DNA of 33,231 nucleotides from Pirellulales bacterium (GCA_028066245.1 JALCBR010000056.1:1-33231); one strand, 5' to 3'. Shown: positions 16,646-25,154, numbered from the stretch's first letter. The notes: generated from the sequence alone by a model not told the origin. A program made the numbers and translations.

Positions 16646-16687
16646 AACATGTTGCGCGGAGAAAACATGTTGCACGGAGAACATGTA
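16646..16687 (+). repeat. Short tandem repeat, 18-base unit
   Basis: Two adjacent 18-base copies, 16646-16663 and 16664-16681, differ at one position, and the next few bases (ACATGT) begin a third partial copy. The unit contains the palindrome ACATGT. It lies between the convergent stops of the glycosyltransferase and PrcB-like genes. Confidence 0.7.
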
Positions 16688-16698
16688 CGCTATGGCTG

Positions 16699-17634
16699 CT
16701 ATTCCTTAAGCGGCTCGAAACGTCGATCTTCTTTCCAGATATCCGGCCCGCCAATCAAGCCCTGGCGATCGCGCTGAATCACGTACGGCTTATCTGTCAT
16801 TCGTGGTAGGACATATATTCCAAACGGATGCTCTGGTGGCGGATTCGCGTCAGATTGGTATGTCCGTGCCGAAACGCGGACCACGAATTTTTCATCGCTC
16901 TCAAACGCACCGGCGACGCCGAAACCGCGGCAATTGGTTGTCTTGCCACCGTAGTAGACTAGCAAGGCCTCCTGAGAGAAGTCGACGTTTTTGATGCCAT
17001 CGGCCGCGGTGTTCGCTCCAGCGAAGAGCTCCTGATAAACCCTTGCCCATTCTTCTTTCGTGCTCACGATTTGGTACAGAGGCTCGTCCTTGTTGCCGCC
17101 GGATCCCGACCATGTCTGGCGAAGCTGTACGGCAGTGCCAGGGTTTTCCTCCTCGCCAACGAGCTTGATGAACTTGCCGGTTCGTAAATCGTGATATTCC
17201 GCGAACTGTTCATGTCGCGATGAACGCAAGACCACGGCCCAGGACTTCTCGTCTTGGCCTTCGGCCTCGATTTCTTCGATGGTGTACTTGTCCCAGAATG
17301 CGCTCGTGCTCTTGCCCCACAGGACTTTCGTGTCGTCATCTTCGTCGACAGCAACCAGGTGCCACAGCAGGCCCAAGTAGACGCGCACGCCTTGACCTGT
17401 GATGCTTTGATCAACGGCAACGCGAGATCCGCTAGGAAGCGTAATCCACTTGTTGGAACGGCGAACGCCTTGGACCCGAACAGGTGGCGGCGGAGGCGGT
17501 GTCTGACGTACAGCCCTCTGTAGTTGGATAAGTTGCTGCCCTGTTGCCGGGGAGTGCTGGGCTTGTGCGGCCGACGACAGCATCGCAAAAGCCATGGCGG
17601 CTATTACGACACCCATTCGAATTCGTACTCGCAT
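16699..17634 (-). CDS. Exported PrcB-like protein of unknown function
   Basis: The ATG at 17634 gives 311 residues and a clean signal peptide (MRVRIRMGVVIAAMAFA, cleavage about AQA at 23-25). The frame is open to 17691, but that leaves the signal internal. A proline-rich linker (TPPPPPPVRVQG) follows. Residues 55-165 form a beta-rich domain with no known family. Residues 180-300 resemble the PrcB C-terminal domain (IVSTKEEWARVYQELF, then NVDFSQEALLVYYGG, CRGFGVAG, FGIYVLPR), a fold found in accessory proteins of spirochaete protease complexes and many secreted hypothetical proteins. The function is unknown. Two nested inverted repeats lie in its upstream region. Confidence 0.72.
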   Translation of the reverse strand: MRVRIRMGVVIAAMAFAMLSSAAQAQHSPATGQQLIQLQRAVRQTPPPPPPVRVQGVRRSNKWITLPSGSRVAVDQSITGQGVRVYLGLLWHLVAVDEDDDTKVLWGKSTSAFWDKYTIEEIEAEGQDEKSWAVVLRSSRHEQFAEYHDLRTGKFIKLVGEEENPGTAVQLRQTWSGSGGNKDEPLYQIVSTKEEWARVYQELFAGANTAADGIKNVDFSQEALLVYYGGKTTNCRGFGVAGAFESDEKFVVRVSARTYQSDANPPPEHPFGIYVLPRMTDKPYVIQRDRQGLIGGPDIWKEDRRFEPLKE

Positions 17635-17708
17635 GGCTCTTCCTGTCGTAGTTGGTGGCAGACCGTTTTGCCGTTCGGTGAGAGCGACCACTTGCGACCG
17701 CAGCGGTC

Positions 17709-17746
17709 CTCACGTAACGTGAGAACAATACGCGAAACGTTCTCAC
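17709..17746. promoter_or_regulatory. Two overlapping perfect inverted repeats, possible operator
   Basis: CTCACGT-A-ACGTGAG at 17709-17723 is a perfect 7-1-7 palindrome. GTGAGAAC (17719-17726) and GTTCTCAC (17739-17746) form a perfect 8-12-8 inverted repeat that shares bases with the first. They lie about 75-110 bases upstream of the PrcB-like start, in a place suited to a dimeric regulator site. No T run follows, which argues against a terminator. Confidence 0.4.
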
Positions 17747-17873
17747 AGCAGTGTAACGGACGTGTAACTCACCCACGGGAATCAAACCACGTCCACGTAG
17801 CGAGTCTCTCGAAAGCCGAGATCCCAAAATGCAGGGTCATGACTGCGAATTCAAACGGCGCTCGGGCGAACGG

Positions 17874-17991
17874 TTAGAGCGCTTTTCTTGTTGCCTGCGG
17901 TGTTTCCCGTACGCGTGAGAGCAGGGCGCGTGACCTCCCATCGCGAGATGATTTGACAGCATCCGTTCGGACGAGCGGAACAGCAATCGGA
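17874..17991 (-). repeat. Dispersed modular repeat, compact copy (copy C)
   Basis: Read on the - strand, the order is module 1 (17991-17949), the outer part of module 2 (17930-17906) and module 3 (17893-17874), the same order as in the copy at 9836-10348 but in 118 instead of 513 bases. Module 3 is identical over 20 bases, and the module 2 part differs from the 33 kb copy at one of 25 bases. Confidence 0.7.
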
Positions 17992-17999
17992 GTGGTGTT

Positions 18000-18929
18000 C
18001 TAGCTGCCAAGTACCTGGCTCAAGGTCTCACGCAAGACGCTGGCGCTGCGCTGGATGCCAGAGATCTCTTTCGGCCAAAGCTCAATTTCAGAAGTGCCGA
18101 TGACTCCTGCCCGGCCAATAACTGTTGGCACAGAGAGCGCAACGCCGTGAATTCCATAGCAGCCTTGTTGAAGACTGCTGATTGGCAGTACACGTCGGCG
18201 ATCTAACGCGATGCTCTCAATGACTTCGCGAATGGCAATGCCCACAGCAAATCCAGCGCCCTCTTTCTTGGCAATCACTTCAGCACCGGAACGCTTGGTC
18301 TGCTCAAAGACGTCCGAGGCAACGCTGGCCGTCCACCCAGGGAACTTCTCCAGCGGCAAGCCGCCGATGGTGGCGCTGCTCCAGATGGGCGTCATGCTAT
18401 CTCCGTGCTCTCCCAAAACTAATGCCGAAACCTGTGTGGCAGGCGCAGTGAGCTGCCGTGCAATCAATCCACGGAAACGAATTGTGTCCAAAACGGTGCC
18501 GAGCCCCAAAATCCGGCTGGGGGGCACCGGAAGTCTTTGGGTTGCCAGATAGGTCAATATATCGACAGGGTTGGAAACAACGAGCACGATCGCGTCATCG
18601 CGCAGCCTGGCGGTGATGACCTGCTGAAGAATATCTTCGAAGAGGGCAACATTGCGATTGATCAGATCCAGCCGGCTTTCGTCTGGCTTGCGGCGGAGCC
18701 CCGCAGTGATGCAGATCAGGTCGCTGTTGGCGATGTGCTCGTATCCACCAGCGGCAATCTGTTGGTCAGCACACAAAGTTGCCCCGTGGATTAGATCCAA
18801 CGCGTGACCGACAGCCATGTCTTCATTGACGTCCAGTAGCGCCAGCTCACGGACTATCCCGCTGGTCTGGAGTGCGAATGCAGCACACGAACCGACGAGT
18901 CCGCCACCGCCAATGATGGATACTTTCAT
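18000..18929 (-). CDS. LDH-like malate dehydrogenase
   Basis: A 309-residue NAD-dependent 2-hydroxyacid dehydrogenase of the lactate/malate family. The glycine motif is GGGGLVGS (residues 7-14), and Asp33 in LLDVNE sets NAD preference. Catalytic residues are Arg86 (ESRLDL), Asn120 (SNPVDIL), Asp148 and Arg151 (LDTIRFR), and His175 (GEHGDS). The residue that decides the substrate, Gln102 in lactate dehydrogenases, is Arg80 here (AGLRRKPDE), as in malate dehydrogenases. The rest of the sequence is lactate-dehydrogenase-like (GTVLDTIRFR, GEHGDSMTPIWS), so it fits the LDH-like MalDH group, converting malate and oxaloacetate. It follows the radical SAM gene by 152 bases on the same strand. No other citric acid cycle gene is near. 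Confidence 0.9.
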   Translation of the reverse strand: MKVSIIGGGGLVGSCAAFALQTSGIVRELALLDVNEDMAVGHALDLIHGATLCADQQIAAGGYEHIANSDLICITAGLRRKPDESRLDLINRNVALFEDILQQVITARLRDDAIVLVVSNPVDILTYLATQRLPVPPSRILGLGTVLDTIRFRGLIARQLTAPATQVSALVLGEHGDSMTPIWSSATIGGLPLEKFPGWTASVASDVFEQTKRSGAEVIAKKEGAGFAVGIAIREVIESIALDRRRVLPISSLQQGCYGIHGVALSVPTVIGRAGVIGTSEIELWPKEISGIQRSASVLRETLSQVLGS

Positions 18930-19081
18930 GGTTCTGTTGGATGCCCGGCAGGAATGTAGCGGTCGGACAAGCTCAGCTCGAGATCAACGAGGGCAGGCCG
19001 TCACGGAAAAATCTCCCAGAGGGTGTGATAGCTGCCACATCCACATTTGAACAGCGCGCCATGAAAGGTAAATGGCTTGCT

Positions 19082-19984
19082 TTAGAAAAAACATTTTGTG
19101 CAATCTTTGCACAACGAGATCTCGTCCTGGCGGCTGTCGCGATGCAGCTTGCGCAGTTCCTTGTAGCGGTCGTTCTTCCAGATTTCCTCCATGGGGGCTT
19201 CATTGACATTGCCCAGGATGACCTTGCCAGTGTAATCCAGACAGCAAAGCGCAATGTCTCCGTTGACGAGCACGGTCATTGTGCGCCACAGACGGTCACA
19301 CGGTTTACGGACCCGTTTGACTTGCTTTCCGCCCAGCGCTCCGCCCCAGTTGTGAATCCGGCTGAAATCGATGTGGTCAACAACGCCATCAAGCATTTCC
19401 TCCGTTTGTTTCTGGTTCGAGGTTTGGCAAGTTGCCGCCACAATACGCGGGAAGATTTTTCCCGATTCATCCCGCAGTTTGCGGAACGCGGTGACGTTCT
19501 CCAATACTTTGGCGTGATCCAGTCCGGCTCGCAGCAGGTTGAACTCTTGGGAATCAGCGCCGTCAATGCTGATCTTGATTTCGTCCAGGCCACTTTCAAG
19601 CAACTGTTGGGCCGTCTCACCCCGCAGCAGGTCTCCGTTGGTGAAGATCTTGACTCGCGGAATCCCAAACTGTTTGCAATAAGCGATTCGCTCCGCCAGT
19701 CGTTTGTCGAGCAGGGGTTCGCCAAAGCCATGCAAGTGCAGGAGCCGCGCGCCGCCAACAACACATTGCTGAACCACAGTCTCAAACAGCTCCTGCGGCA
19801 TGAAGCCTTTGTCTCGTCCGATGGTTGATCGCGGGCAGAAGGAGCAATCGGCCTGGCAGTGGTTGGTGGTTTCAATCCGCACCGTTTTGGGAAACGCTGT
19901 CCGGACCAGGTTCATTGAGTCTGCGATCACGTACGAGGCGACCGAACCCATGGTCCCCAAAAACGTTTGTCCTAACGCGGCCAT
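19082..19984 (-). CDS. Radical SAM protein with SPASM-like C-terminus
   Basis: The start at 19984 gives 300 residues and has AAAGGA six bases before the ATG. The frame opens at 20068, but those 28 residues have no conserved feature. The radical SAM cluster motif is Cys43-x3-Cys47-x2-Cys50 (NHCQADCSFC), followed by LHGFGEPLLD (the GGE-like motif), a KIFTNGDLL strand and KISIDGAD. The C-terminal part (from about residue 235) has CDRLWRTMTVLVNGDIALCC, DYTGKVILGNV, EEIWKND and a final CKDCTKC, a SPASM or Twitch arrangement for extra Fe-S clusters. Such enzymes modify peptides, proteins or small molecules. It sits 137 bases downstream of a methyltransferase gene on the same strand. The substrate is unknown, and no precursor peptide gene is seen nearby. 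Confidence 0.9.
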   Translation of the reverse strand: MAALGQTFLGTMGSVASYVIADSMNLVRTAFPKTVRIETTNHCQADCSFCPRSTIGRDKGFMPQELFETVVQQCVVGGARLLHLHGFGEPLLDKRLAERIAYCKQFGIPRVKIFTNGDLLRGETAQQLLESGLDEIKISIDGADSQEFNLLRAGLDHAKVLENVTAFRKLRDESGKIFPRIVAATCQTSNQKQTEEMLDGVVDHIDFSRIHNWGGALGGKQVKRVRKPCDRLWRTMTVLVNGDIALCCLDYTGKVILGNVNEAPMEEIWKNDRYKELRKLHRDSRQDEISLCKDCTKCFF

Positions 19985-20121
19985 CCTGATTCCTTTCGCA
20001 GCGGCTGCTGGGGCACCGATTTCATGCGCGGCACCGCAGTCTGCCCAGCCTTGGATATGAGCGCGCAAGTCGTATCACATCAGGAATTTGCTGTAAATTG
20101 CAGTTCGCCAGGAGGACGTCG

Positions 20122-21072
20122 CTAGCTTGCACGCCGCCGCAGCCTGAACTTGCTGGCTTGATATCGCAAATAGTTGCGATAGGCTTCGCCACGGCTGTAG
20201 AGTTCGGCCGTTAACCTTGCGCCTTTGCGGGCTAAATCGCCATCTTGCGAAGCCATGGTGTCCCCTTGCACGTCGCCCTTTTGAAAGATGATTCCTGTCC
20301 CGGAGATCACACGCTTGGGCTGAAGTCCCACAATGGCCGCTGCGAGCAGCAAGTTGTAATGGTTGAAGCCCAACACGTGGGCAAAATGCAATCCGCCGAA
20401 ACCCTTGTTGCGATCCCGAATTCCCATATCGGGAACTTCGAGATAGGCCAACCCGGCAGGCTTAAGCCATTGAACAATCCGTTGCAACGCGGCAATCGGG
20501 TCACGTAAATGTTCCAGTACGTGAAAGCAAGACACCAAATCGAACGGTCCCGCGTAATCAACGGCCTGCCAGCAAGCAATGCGAATGCGTTCTCCTAACT
20601 TGCGTCGTGCATATTGACCATAGGCGGTGCCCGGCTCAAAGCCATGGGCGTCGTACGCCAGTGCGGTTAGTTGTTCCACGAGTTCCCCGGAGCCACAGCC
20701 AAAATCGAGTGTGCGGGCGTTAGCTGGAAGCAACCCTTCCAAATCGGCAATTCGTCCTTCTGCTTCGTTCGTTCGTTTGCGAACGTGCTTGTTGCTGGGC
20801 TCCTGAGCAGCCATCTGGTAATCAAAGCGATAGAGCTGCTCATAGTACGTTTCGAGCTCTGCTTCCGTCGGCATCGGATTGGTAAAAAGCAATCCGCAAG
20901 CGGGGCAAGCGACGGTAGGCAGTCGCTTCAACCGGCGGTCGAGGCCTGCAATCGGTGTGGCAGGTGGTTCACCACAGACAGGGCAGGCGATTTGCCTGCC
21001 GACATAGGGGTAGCGCGTCAGCGGCAAAAAGTGCTTAAGGACATCAAGCTTCAGCAAACCACCCAGTGCCAT
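20122..21072 (-). CDS. Methyltransferase with N-terminal zinc ribbon
   Basis: The ATG at 21072 has GGAGG five bases upstream and gives 316 residues (the frame opens at 21111). Residues 28-65 form a zinc ribbon: Cys30-x2-Cys33 and Cys56-x2-Cys59 (VACPACGLLFTNP). A class I methyltransferase domain follows, with motif I TLDFGCGSGE (121-130), FHVLEHLRDP, LKPAGLAYLEVPD and a region GGLHFAHVLGFNHYNL, typical of the methyltransferases linked to polysaccharide and sugar modification. The C-terminal part (SRGEAYRNYLRYQASKFRLRRRAS) is basic. It heads a - strand series whose next gene is the radical SAM protein. A role in glycan or nucleotide sugar methylation is possible but unproven. Confidence 0.88.
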   Translation of the reverse strand: MALGGLLKLDVLKHFLPLTRYPYVGRQIACPVCGEPPATPIAGLDRRLKRLPTVACPACGLLFTNPMPTEAELETYYEQLYRFDYQMAAQEPSNKHVRKRTNEAEGRIADLEGLLPANARTLDFGCGSGELVEQLTALAYDAHGFEPGTAYGQYARRKLGERIRIACWQAVDYAGPFDLVSCFHVLEHLRDPIAALQRIVQWLKPAGLAYLEVPDMGIRDRNKGFGGLHFAHVLGFNHYNLLLAAAIVGLQPKRVISGTGIIFQKGDVQGDTMASQDGDLARKGARLTAELYSRGEAYRNYLRYQASKFRLRRRAS

Positions 21073-21361
21073 ACATGCCTCCCCGAGGCGGAAGCGGCCA
21101 TGTGTCGACACAAACGTCGCCAGGTTTTGCCAGGCGACGGAAACCTGTCATTCGGCCGCGGAGCCGATAGCAAGCTGCCAGCTTTCTACCCCTAACGCCA
21201 CAATCGGCAAAGGTCAGTTGCCATATTGGAGCTAGAACGCTTCGCTTGTTCAAAATCGCTGGAGAAAGGACAATCAATATGGCTACTATCCATTTCATGG
21301 CTGACTCAGCATGCGTCTTGCGAAGGTTGCGATACGACGCCGCGCCACGTCAGAGTAGAGC

Positions 21362-22132
21362 ATGCCCGGGCCTGCGTCAGCTCATCGTCCGACGCAGCTT
21401 ACTGTGTTCGACCTCATTGCCCTTGATCTTATGGCACTTTGTTACGACCCCGAGGAAGCTGTCGCCCATCTTTGCGCCAACGACAAGCGGCTTGGCAAGA
21501 TCATCAACGCGGCCGGCGCGTGCAATCTGGCATCAGACGACACGGAGAGCCCCTTTGATTCGTTGTTGCGGACGATCATTTACCAGCAACTCGCCGGAGC
21601 CGCAGCAGCCAAAATCCACGGCCGCGTTGCGGCATTGCTTCCCCAGGCCAAGACGAAGCGACCCACAGCATTTCTTCAGTTGCCGGATGAAGATCTCCGC
21701 AGGGCAGGCTTGTCTGCCAACAAACTCAAGTCGCTACGAGACCTTGCCACAAAGACGGTTGAAAAGACCGTTCCCACACGCGCCCGACTGCAGAAGATGT
21801 CCGACGAAGAGATCATCGAGCGGCTGACCTCGGTGCATGGGATTGGCGAGTGGACCGTCCACATGCTGTTGATGTTCCAACTTGGCCGACCGGATATCCT
21901 CCCGACCGGTGACTACGGCGTACAAAAGGGATTCATGCTGGTTTACAAGACGGCTGAACTTCCCAAACCAAAACAAATGATCGCGCACGCGGAGCGCTGG
22001 CGACCTTATCGCAGTGTTGCGAGTTGGTATCTGTGGCGGGCCGTCGATCTGGCAGGCCGAAAAAAGATAGTTTTACCGAATGCGTCATGCAGGAAGAAAT
22101 CAGCCGGCGCAAAAAAATGGAGAAAGCGGTAA
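21362..22132 (+). CDS. DNA-3-methyladenine glycosylase II (AlkA-type HhH-GPD)
   Basis: A 256-residue HhH-GPD base-excision repair glycosylase (a start at 21431 is possible). The conserved core has FDSLLRTIIYQQLAGAAA (residues 65-82), a helix-hairpin-helix LTSVHGIGEWTVHML (155-169) and the catalytic Asp184 in LPTGDYGVQKG. There is no iron-sulphur Cys cluster, in line with the MAG/AlkA branch rather than EndoIII. It removes alkylated bases such as 3-methyladenine. The tail is Lys-rich (RKKSAGAKKWRKR). The gene is monocistronic and ends before a strong terminator shared with the convergent protease gene. No ada or ogt gene accompanies it. Confidence 0.92.
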   Translation: MPGPASAHRPTQLTVFDLIALDLMALCYDPEEAVAHLCANDKRLGKIINAAGACNLASDDTESPFDSLLRTIIYQQLAGAAAAKIHGRVAALLPQAKTKRPTAFLQLPDEDLRRAGLSANKLKSLRDLATKTVEKTVPTRARLQKMSDEEIIERLTSVHGIGEWTVHMLLMFQLGRPDILPTGDYGVQKGFMLVYKTAELPKPKQMIAHAERWRPYRSVASWYLWRAVDLAGRKKIVLPNASCRKKSAGAKKWRKR

Positions 22133-22267
22133 CAACTGGGATTGGCAACCACTCCATCGGCAAGCGTCCTGCACCTTGCGTGCGAGCTTGTCTTCATCGT
22201 ACGTTTCCTATGGCGTGTGTTCACCGTGGCGTAGTAAGGCATCGATTCTGCTGCGGACGTGAAAATG

Positions 22268-22304
22268 AAAAACGGCCCGGACGACTAATGTCCGGGCCGT
22301 TTGT
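22268..22304. terminator. Bidirectional intrinsic terminator
   Basis: A perfect 13-base stem, AAACGGCCCGGAC at 22270-22282 and GTCCGGGCCGTTT at 22290-22302, has a 7-base loop and is flanked by A-rich sequence on the left and T bases on the right. It lies between the convergent AlkA-type and protease genes and suits both. Confidence 0.88.
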
Positions 22305-22380
22305 GATTCGGAACCGCAGTGATGGAATGTGGCCGCTGGGTGCGGCAATTGTTGTGGGTTGCGGTCCGATGTGGTTGCGG

Positions 22381-24690
22381 TTACTCCGCAAAAAAGTAGA
22401 CGAAGGTGTCCCAGCTTTCGGGCTCGTAGTCAGTTGTAATGTAGCCGGAAGTGGAAACCAATTTCACGTCCGCCGATTCCCATTCGGTCTTGTCCGCGGC
22501 GACGGCCGCAATTTGAATGCGTCTGGCGTTAATGCGGAATTCATCGTGATACACGTTGACCTTTTGGCCAGGCTCAAGTTCGTAGATGAGTCCACCGCCG
22601 TCATCAGCGCCAAACCATTGCCAGGTACCTTCTGTGGTCATGGTTTCGTACTTGAGGACCACCGTGATCTTCTGCTCCGTGCGGTTTTCAAGTTGCAGGA
22701 AGCGGCGGAACTGACGTTTGAACGTGGTGGAGTCCATGCGTTCCGCCCGATCGTAGTCCGGCTGGGCGGCTTCAGCGTCGCCAGCGAACTCGCGGATCTG
22801 GCCACGGAGAAAGAAGAACTCCGGGTCGCTCTTGTCCAAGTGGATCGCTCGATCCATGTCAGCGATTGCGGAGGAATAGTCATCAACCTTGCTGTAGGCA
22901 TGACCACGATTGCGAAAGTAAACAGCGTTTTGATTGTCACGTTCAATCGCCGCGTCAAAGGCTACGATCGCGTTCTGATAGGCTTCACCTTGGAAGAACG
23001 TGATGCCAAGTTCGTTGGCCAGGTCGCTGTTGTCCGTGTGCCGGTCAGCCCCTTCGGCAAGGGTTTCTGCGGACGACTTGAGTTGGTCCTGTGTTCGCAG
23101 AAGTTGGCCCAGTGAGCGATAGAATTGCGGATCGGACTGGTCGTTCTCAATGACGGCCTTATAGAGTTGGACGGCCTTGTCCAGGTCTCCATTGCTTTCG
23201 TGGACGCTGCCGATCTTGAACAGGATATCCCAGCGACTGGGAGCTAGATCCAGCGCCGTGTCATACCGCTTCATCGCGTCTTCCAGGCGATCCAACCCCA
23301 TCAGCGCGTCGCCACAGTTGACGTGAAGCTGAGCCTGATCGCGTTCGATCTCGACCGCTCGCACCAACTCGGTGAAGTTGCCAAAGTTGCCGCCATCTTG
23401 TTCGGCGAGTTCCGCGGCACGTTCGAAGTCAACCAGAGCGTCAGCATAGTTCTCCGCCCAGTATTGTGTGATCCCGCGTTCGTTGTAGAGGTTGTAGAGC
23501 GTGTCCGATCCGTTGTCGCGACGGATGGCTTCGCTCATGTCGCGGAGCGATTCTTCAACGTTGTTCAATTCCCGGTGGACGATTCCGCGTCCTTGCCAGG
23601 CGTCAGTCAGTGTGGCGTCATGGCGAATGGCGTCAGAGAAATCACCCAACGCGATTTGGTACTCACCGTTTTGCATTTGTGCCCAGGCGCGATTGGAGTA
23701 AGCGTCGCCCAATTCGCCATCGAGACGCAAGGCGGCGTTGAAATCACTAATCGCCTGGTCGTACCGTCCCTCAAAGTAGTGCCGCAGTCCGCGCGTGTTG
23801 AAGTTGTCTGCGGTTTGCGGATCGACAAGTGGGAGGACGATTTCCAGGTAGTTGTGGATTTCTTTCTGATCGATGAACGATTCCACAGAGTTTGCAACAG
23901 ACGAGCCACTGGAGATCACGGCGATCACTTCGCCGTGGTCGTCCAAAACGGCGCCGCCGCTGTTGCCACGGTTCACGGCCGCCTGAGCTTCGACGACTCG
24001 TGCGAAGACGACTTGATTATCTGAGAGTTGGGATCGCTTCTTGTATACTTGCTTGACCACACCGGTGGTGTAGACCCACAACGCCTGGCTGCCTTCAGCC
24101 AATCCCGCCACCGTGTGGATGTGCGAACCTGGGCGAGGACTCTTGGTGGCGATCACAGGATCTTTCACGGTGTCCGGCACAGAGTTCAACTGAATGAGCG
24201 CCAGGTCCTTGGAGGAGTCGCTGTCGATGACGGTGCCACGGACGGGGGTAATGTTTCGCTCATAGTGAATGTGGTCATTGAGCAGTTCGCCGTCTTCTTC
24301 CGTCGGGAACCAGATCAGCACGTCATTACGTTTGCCAGTCCCGGATTCGATGACGTGATGGTTGGTCATGACCAGTTTGCGTTCTTTATCAACCACCCAG
24401 CCTGTTCCCATCGAAGCGCCTTCCCCGTCAGCGCCCGGCACTTTGATCCAGCAGGTGAAGTCCAAGGCCCGTTCGTAGATGTCCGTTTCAGCCATGCGAA
24501 CGCGGGCCGAGGCTGCCGTGATCTTGACCGGATCTCGCAGGTCATTGGCTTCTGCGATGGCGGAGAACCCACCAGAACTCAACATCGAGACGGCCAGCAG
24601 GATTCCGGCCGTCCATCGACGCCAACTGCTGCGGACCTTGCCGGCGGTGGTTTGGATTTGGTTCACTTGGGCAGGCAATGTGGTATTCAT
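22381..24690 (-). CDS. Exported trypsin-like serine protease with TPR array
   Basis: The start at 24690 gives 769 residues, with GGGGAA before the ATG. The frame is open to 25038, but the signal peptide (RRWTAGILLAVSMLSSGGFSA) sits at residues 24-45 of this start. The protease domain (about 75-270) has the HtrA-type triad: His112 (TNHHVIES), Asp162 (SKDLALIQL) and Ser244 (NRGNSGGAVLDD). No PDZ domain follows. Residues 290-660 are a run of roughly nine TPR-like units (GRYDQAISDFNAALRLD, GEYQIALGDFSDAI, DDYSSAIADMDRAIHLD). The C-terminal 110 residues form a beta-rich domain with many aromatics. This suggests a periplasmic or surface protease whose TPR array binds partner proteins. Targets are unknown. 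It stands alone between a terminator and the divergent ArsR operon. Confidence 0.92.
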   Translation of the reverse strand: MNTTLPAQVNQIQTTAGKVRSSWRRWTAGILLAVSMLSSGGFSAIAEANDLRDPVKITAASARVRMAETDIYERALDFTCWIKVPGADGEGASMGTGWVVDKERKLVMTNHHVIESGTGKRNDVLIWFPTEEDGELLNDHIHYERNITPVRGTVIDSDSSKDLALIQLNSVPDTVKDPVIATKSPRPGSHIHTVAGLAEGSQALWVYTTGVVKQVYKKRSQLSDNQVVFARVVEAQAAVNRGNSGGAVLDDHGEVIAVISSGSSVANSVESFIDQKEIHNYLEIVLPLVDPQTADNFNTRGLRHYFEGRYDQAISDFNAALRLDGELGDAYSNRAWAQMQNGEYQIALGDFSDAIRHDATLTDAWQGRGIVHRELNNVEESLRDMSEAIRRDNGSDTLYNLYNERGITQYWAENYADALVDFERAAELAEQDGGNFGNFTELVRAVEIERDQAQLHVNCGDALMGLDRLEDAMKRYDTALDLAPSRWDILFKIGSVHESNGDLDKAVQLYKAVIENDQSDPQFYRSLGQLLRTQDQLKSSAETLAEGADRHTDNSDLANELGITFFQGEAYQNAIVAFDAAIERDNQNAVYFRNRGHAYSKVDDYSSAIADMDRAIHLDKSDPEFFFLRGQIREFAGDAEAAQPDYDRAERMDSTTFKRQFRRFLQLENRTEQKITVVLKYETMTTEGTWQWFGADDGGGLIYELEPGQKVNVYHDEFRINARRIQIAAVAADKTEWESADVKLVSTSGYITTDYEPESWDTFVYFFAE

Positions 24691-24878
24691 GGGTTCCCCG
24701 TGGCTGGTCCCGCGACCGCGGCTTGAATCCTGCCTTGCCGCTGGGTCTGGTGTGTGGCGTTTTCGGGGCCGATCCTTGGCTGGGTCATCATTGGGAAATC
24801 CGCCTGCTAGCGGACAGATTGAGCCAAGAAAATGTAGTGCGCAGCCGCCCGAGCGAGCGGCAGCTCCCACAAGGCTAG

Positions 24879-24909
24879 ATATAATTCGACATAAACCTTT
24901 GTTTTTCAA
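24879..24909 (-). promoter_or_regulatory. Possible promoter of the protease gene
   Basis: On the - strand, TTGAAA (24909-24904) and TTATAT (24884-24879) resemble a sigma-70 -35 and -10 pair, but the 19-base spacer is long. The pair is in the most AT-rich patch of the gap, about 190 bases before the start codon. Confidence 0.25.
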
Positions 24910-25126
24910 TGGATTACGTCGATCTATCTGGTCGCGTAGCGGGTTCATCTTACGCCATGTCATTCCGTTGGCTTTGGGGAGTTTTTCATGGACTAAATGA
25001 CGGGATTTGCCATGGGACTTGGGGTCCGCAGCAGGCACAAAGCCGCGGTATGTATGGCCAACGCCCTACTTTTTTCGCTGAGCGTGGCCTGATTCACGCT
25101 CGAAAGAGAATCTCTTGCCCAGCCCG

Positions 25127-25154
25127 TTGACCGACCAATGCCAAGAACTAAACT
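25127..25154 (+). promoter_or_regulatory. Probable sigma-70 promoter of the arsR-like operon
   Basis: TTGACC (25127-25132) matches five of six bases of the -35 consensus, and TAAACT (25149-25154) matches four of six of the -10, with a 16-base spacer. The expected start point is about 25161, inside the palindrome that follows, which is the usual layout of an ArsR-repressed promoter. Confidence 0.5.

Larger units (their letters stand above)
17635..17999. other. Intergenic stretch with palindromes and a repeat copy
   Basis: This 365-base stretch lies between the PrcB-like gene and the end of the malate dehydrogenase gene, both on the - strand, so it should hold the PrcB-like promoter. It contains inverted repeats at 17709-17746 and the compact copy of the dispersed repeat at 17874-17991. 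No gene is seen. Confidence 0.6.

Noticed and set aside
18941-19828. 295-codon + strand frame opposite the radical SAM gene
   Set aside because: It has no recognisable domain and is the mirror of a well-supported radical SAM sequence with a ribosome site.
22024-24726. Long + strand frames (363, 233 and 232 codons) opposite the protease-TPR gene
   Set aside because: The - strand protein has a complete triad, TPR pattern and signal peptide. The opposite frames show no family pattern and arise from the codon structure of the real gene.
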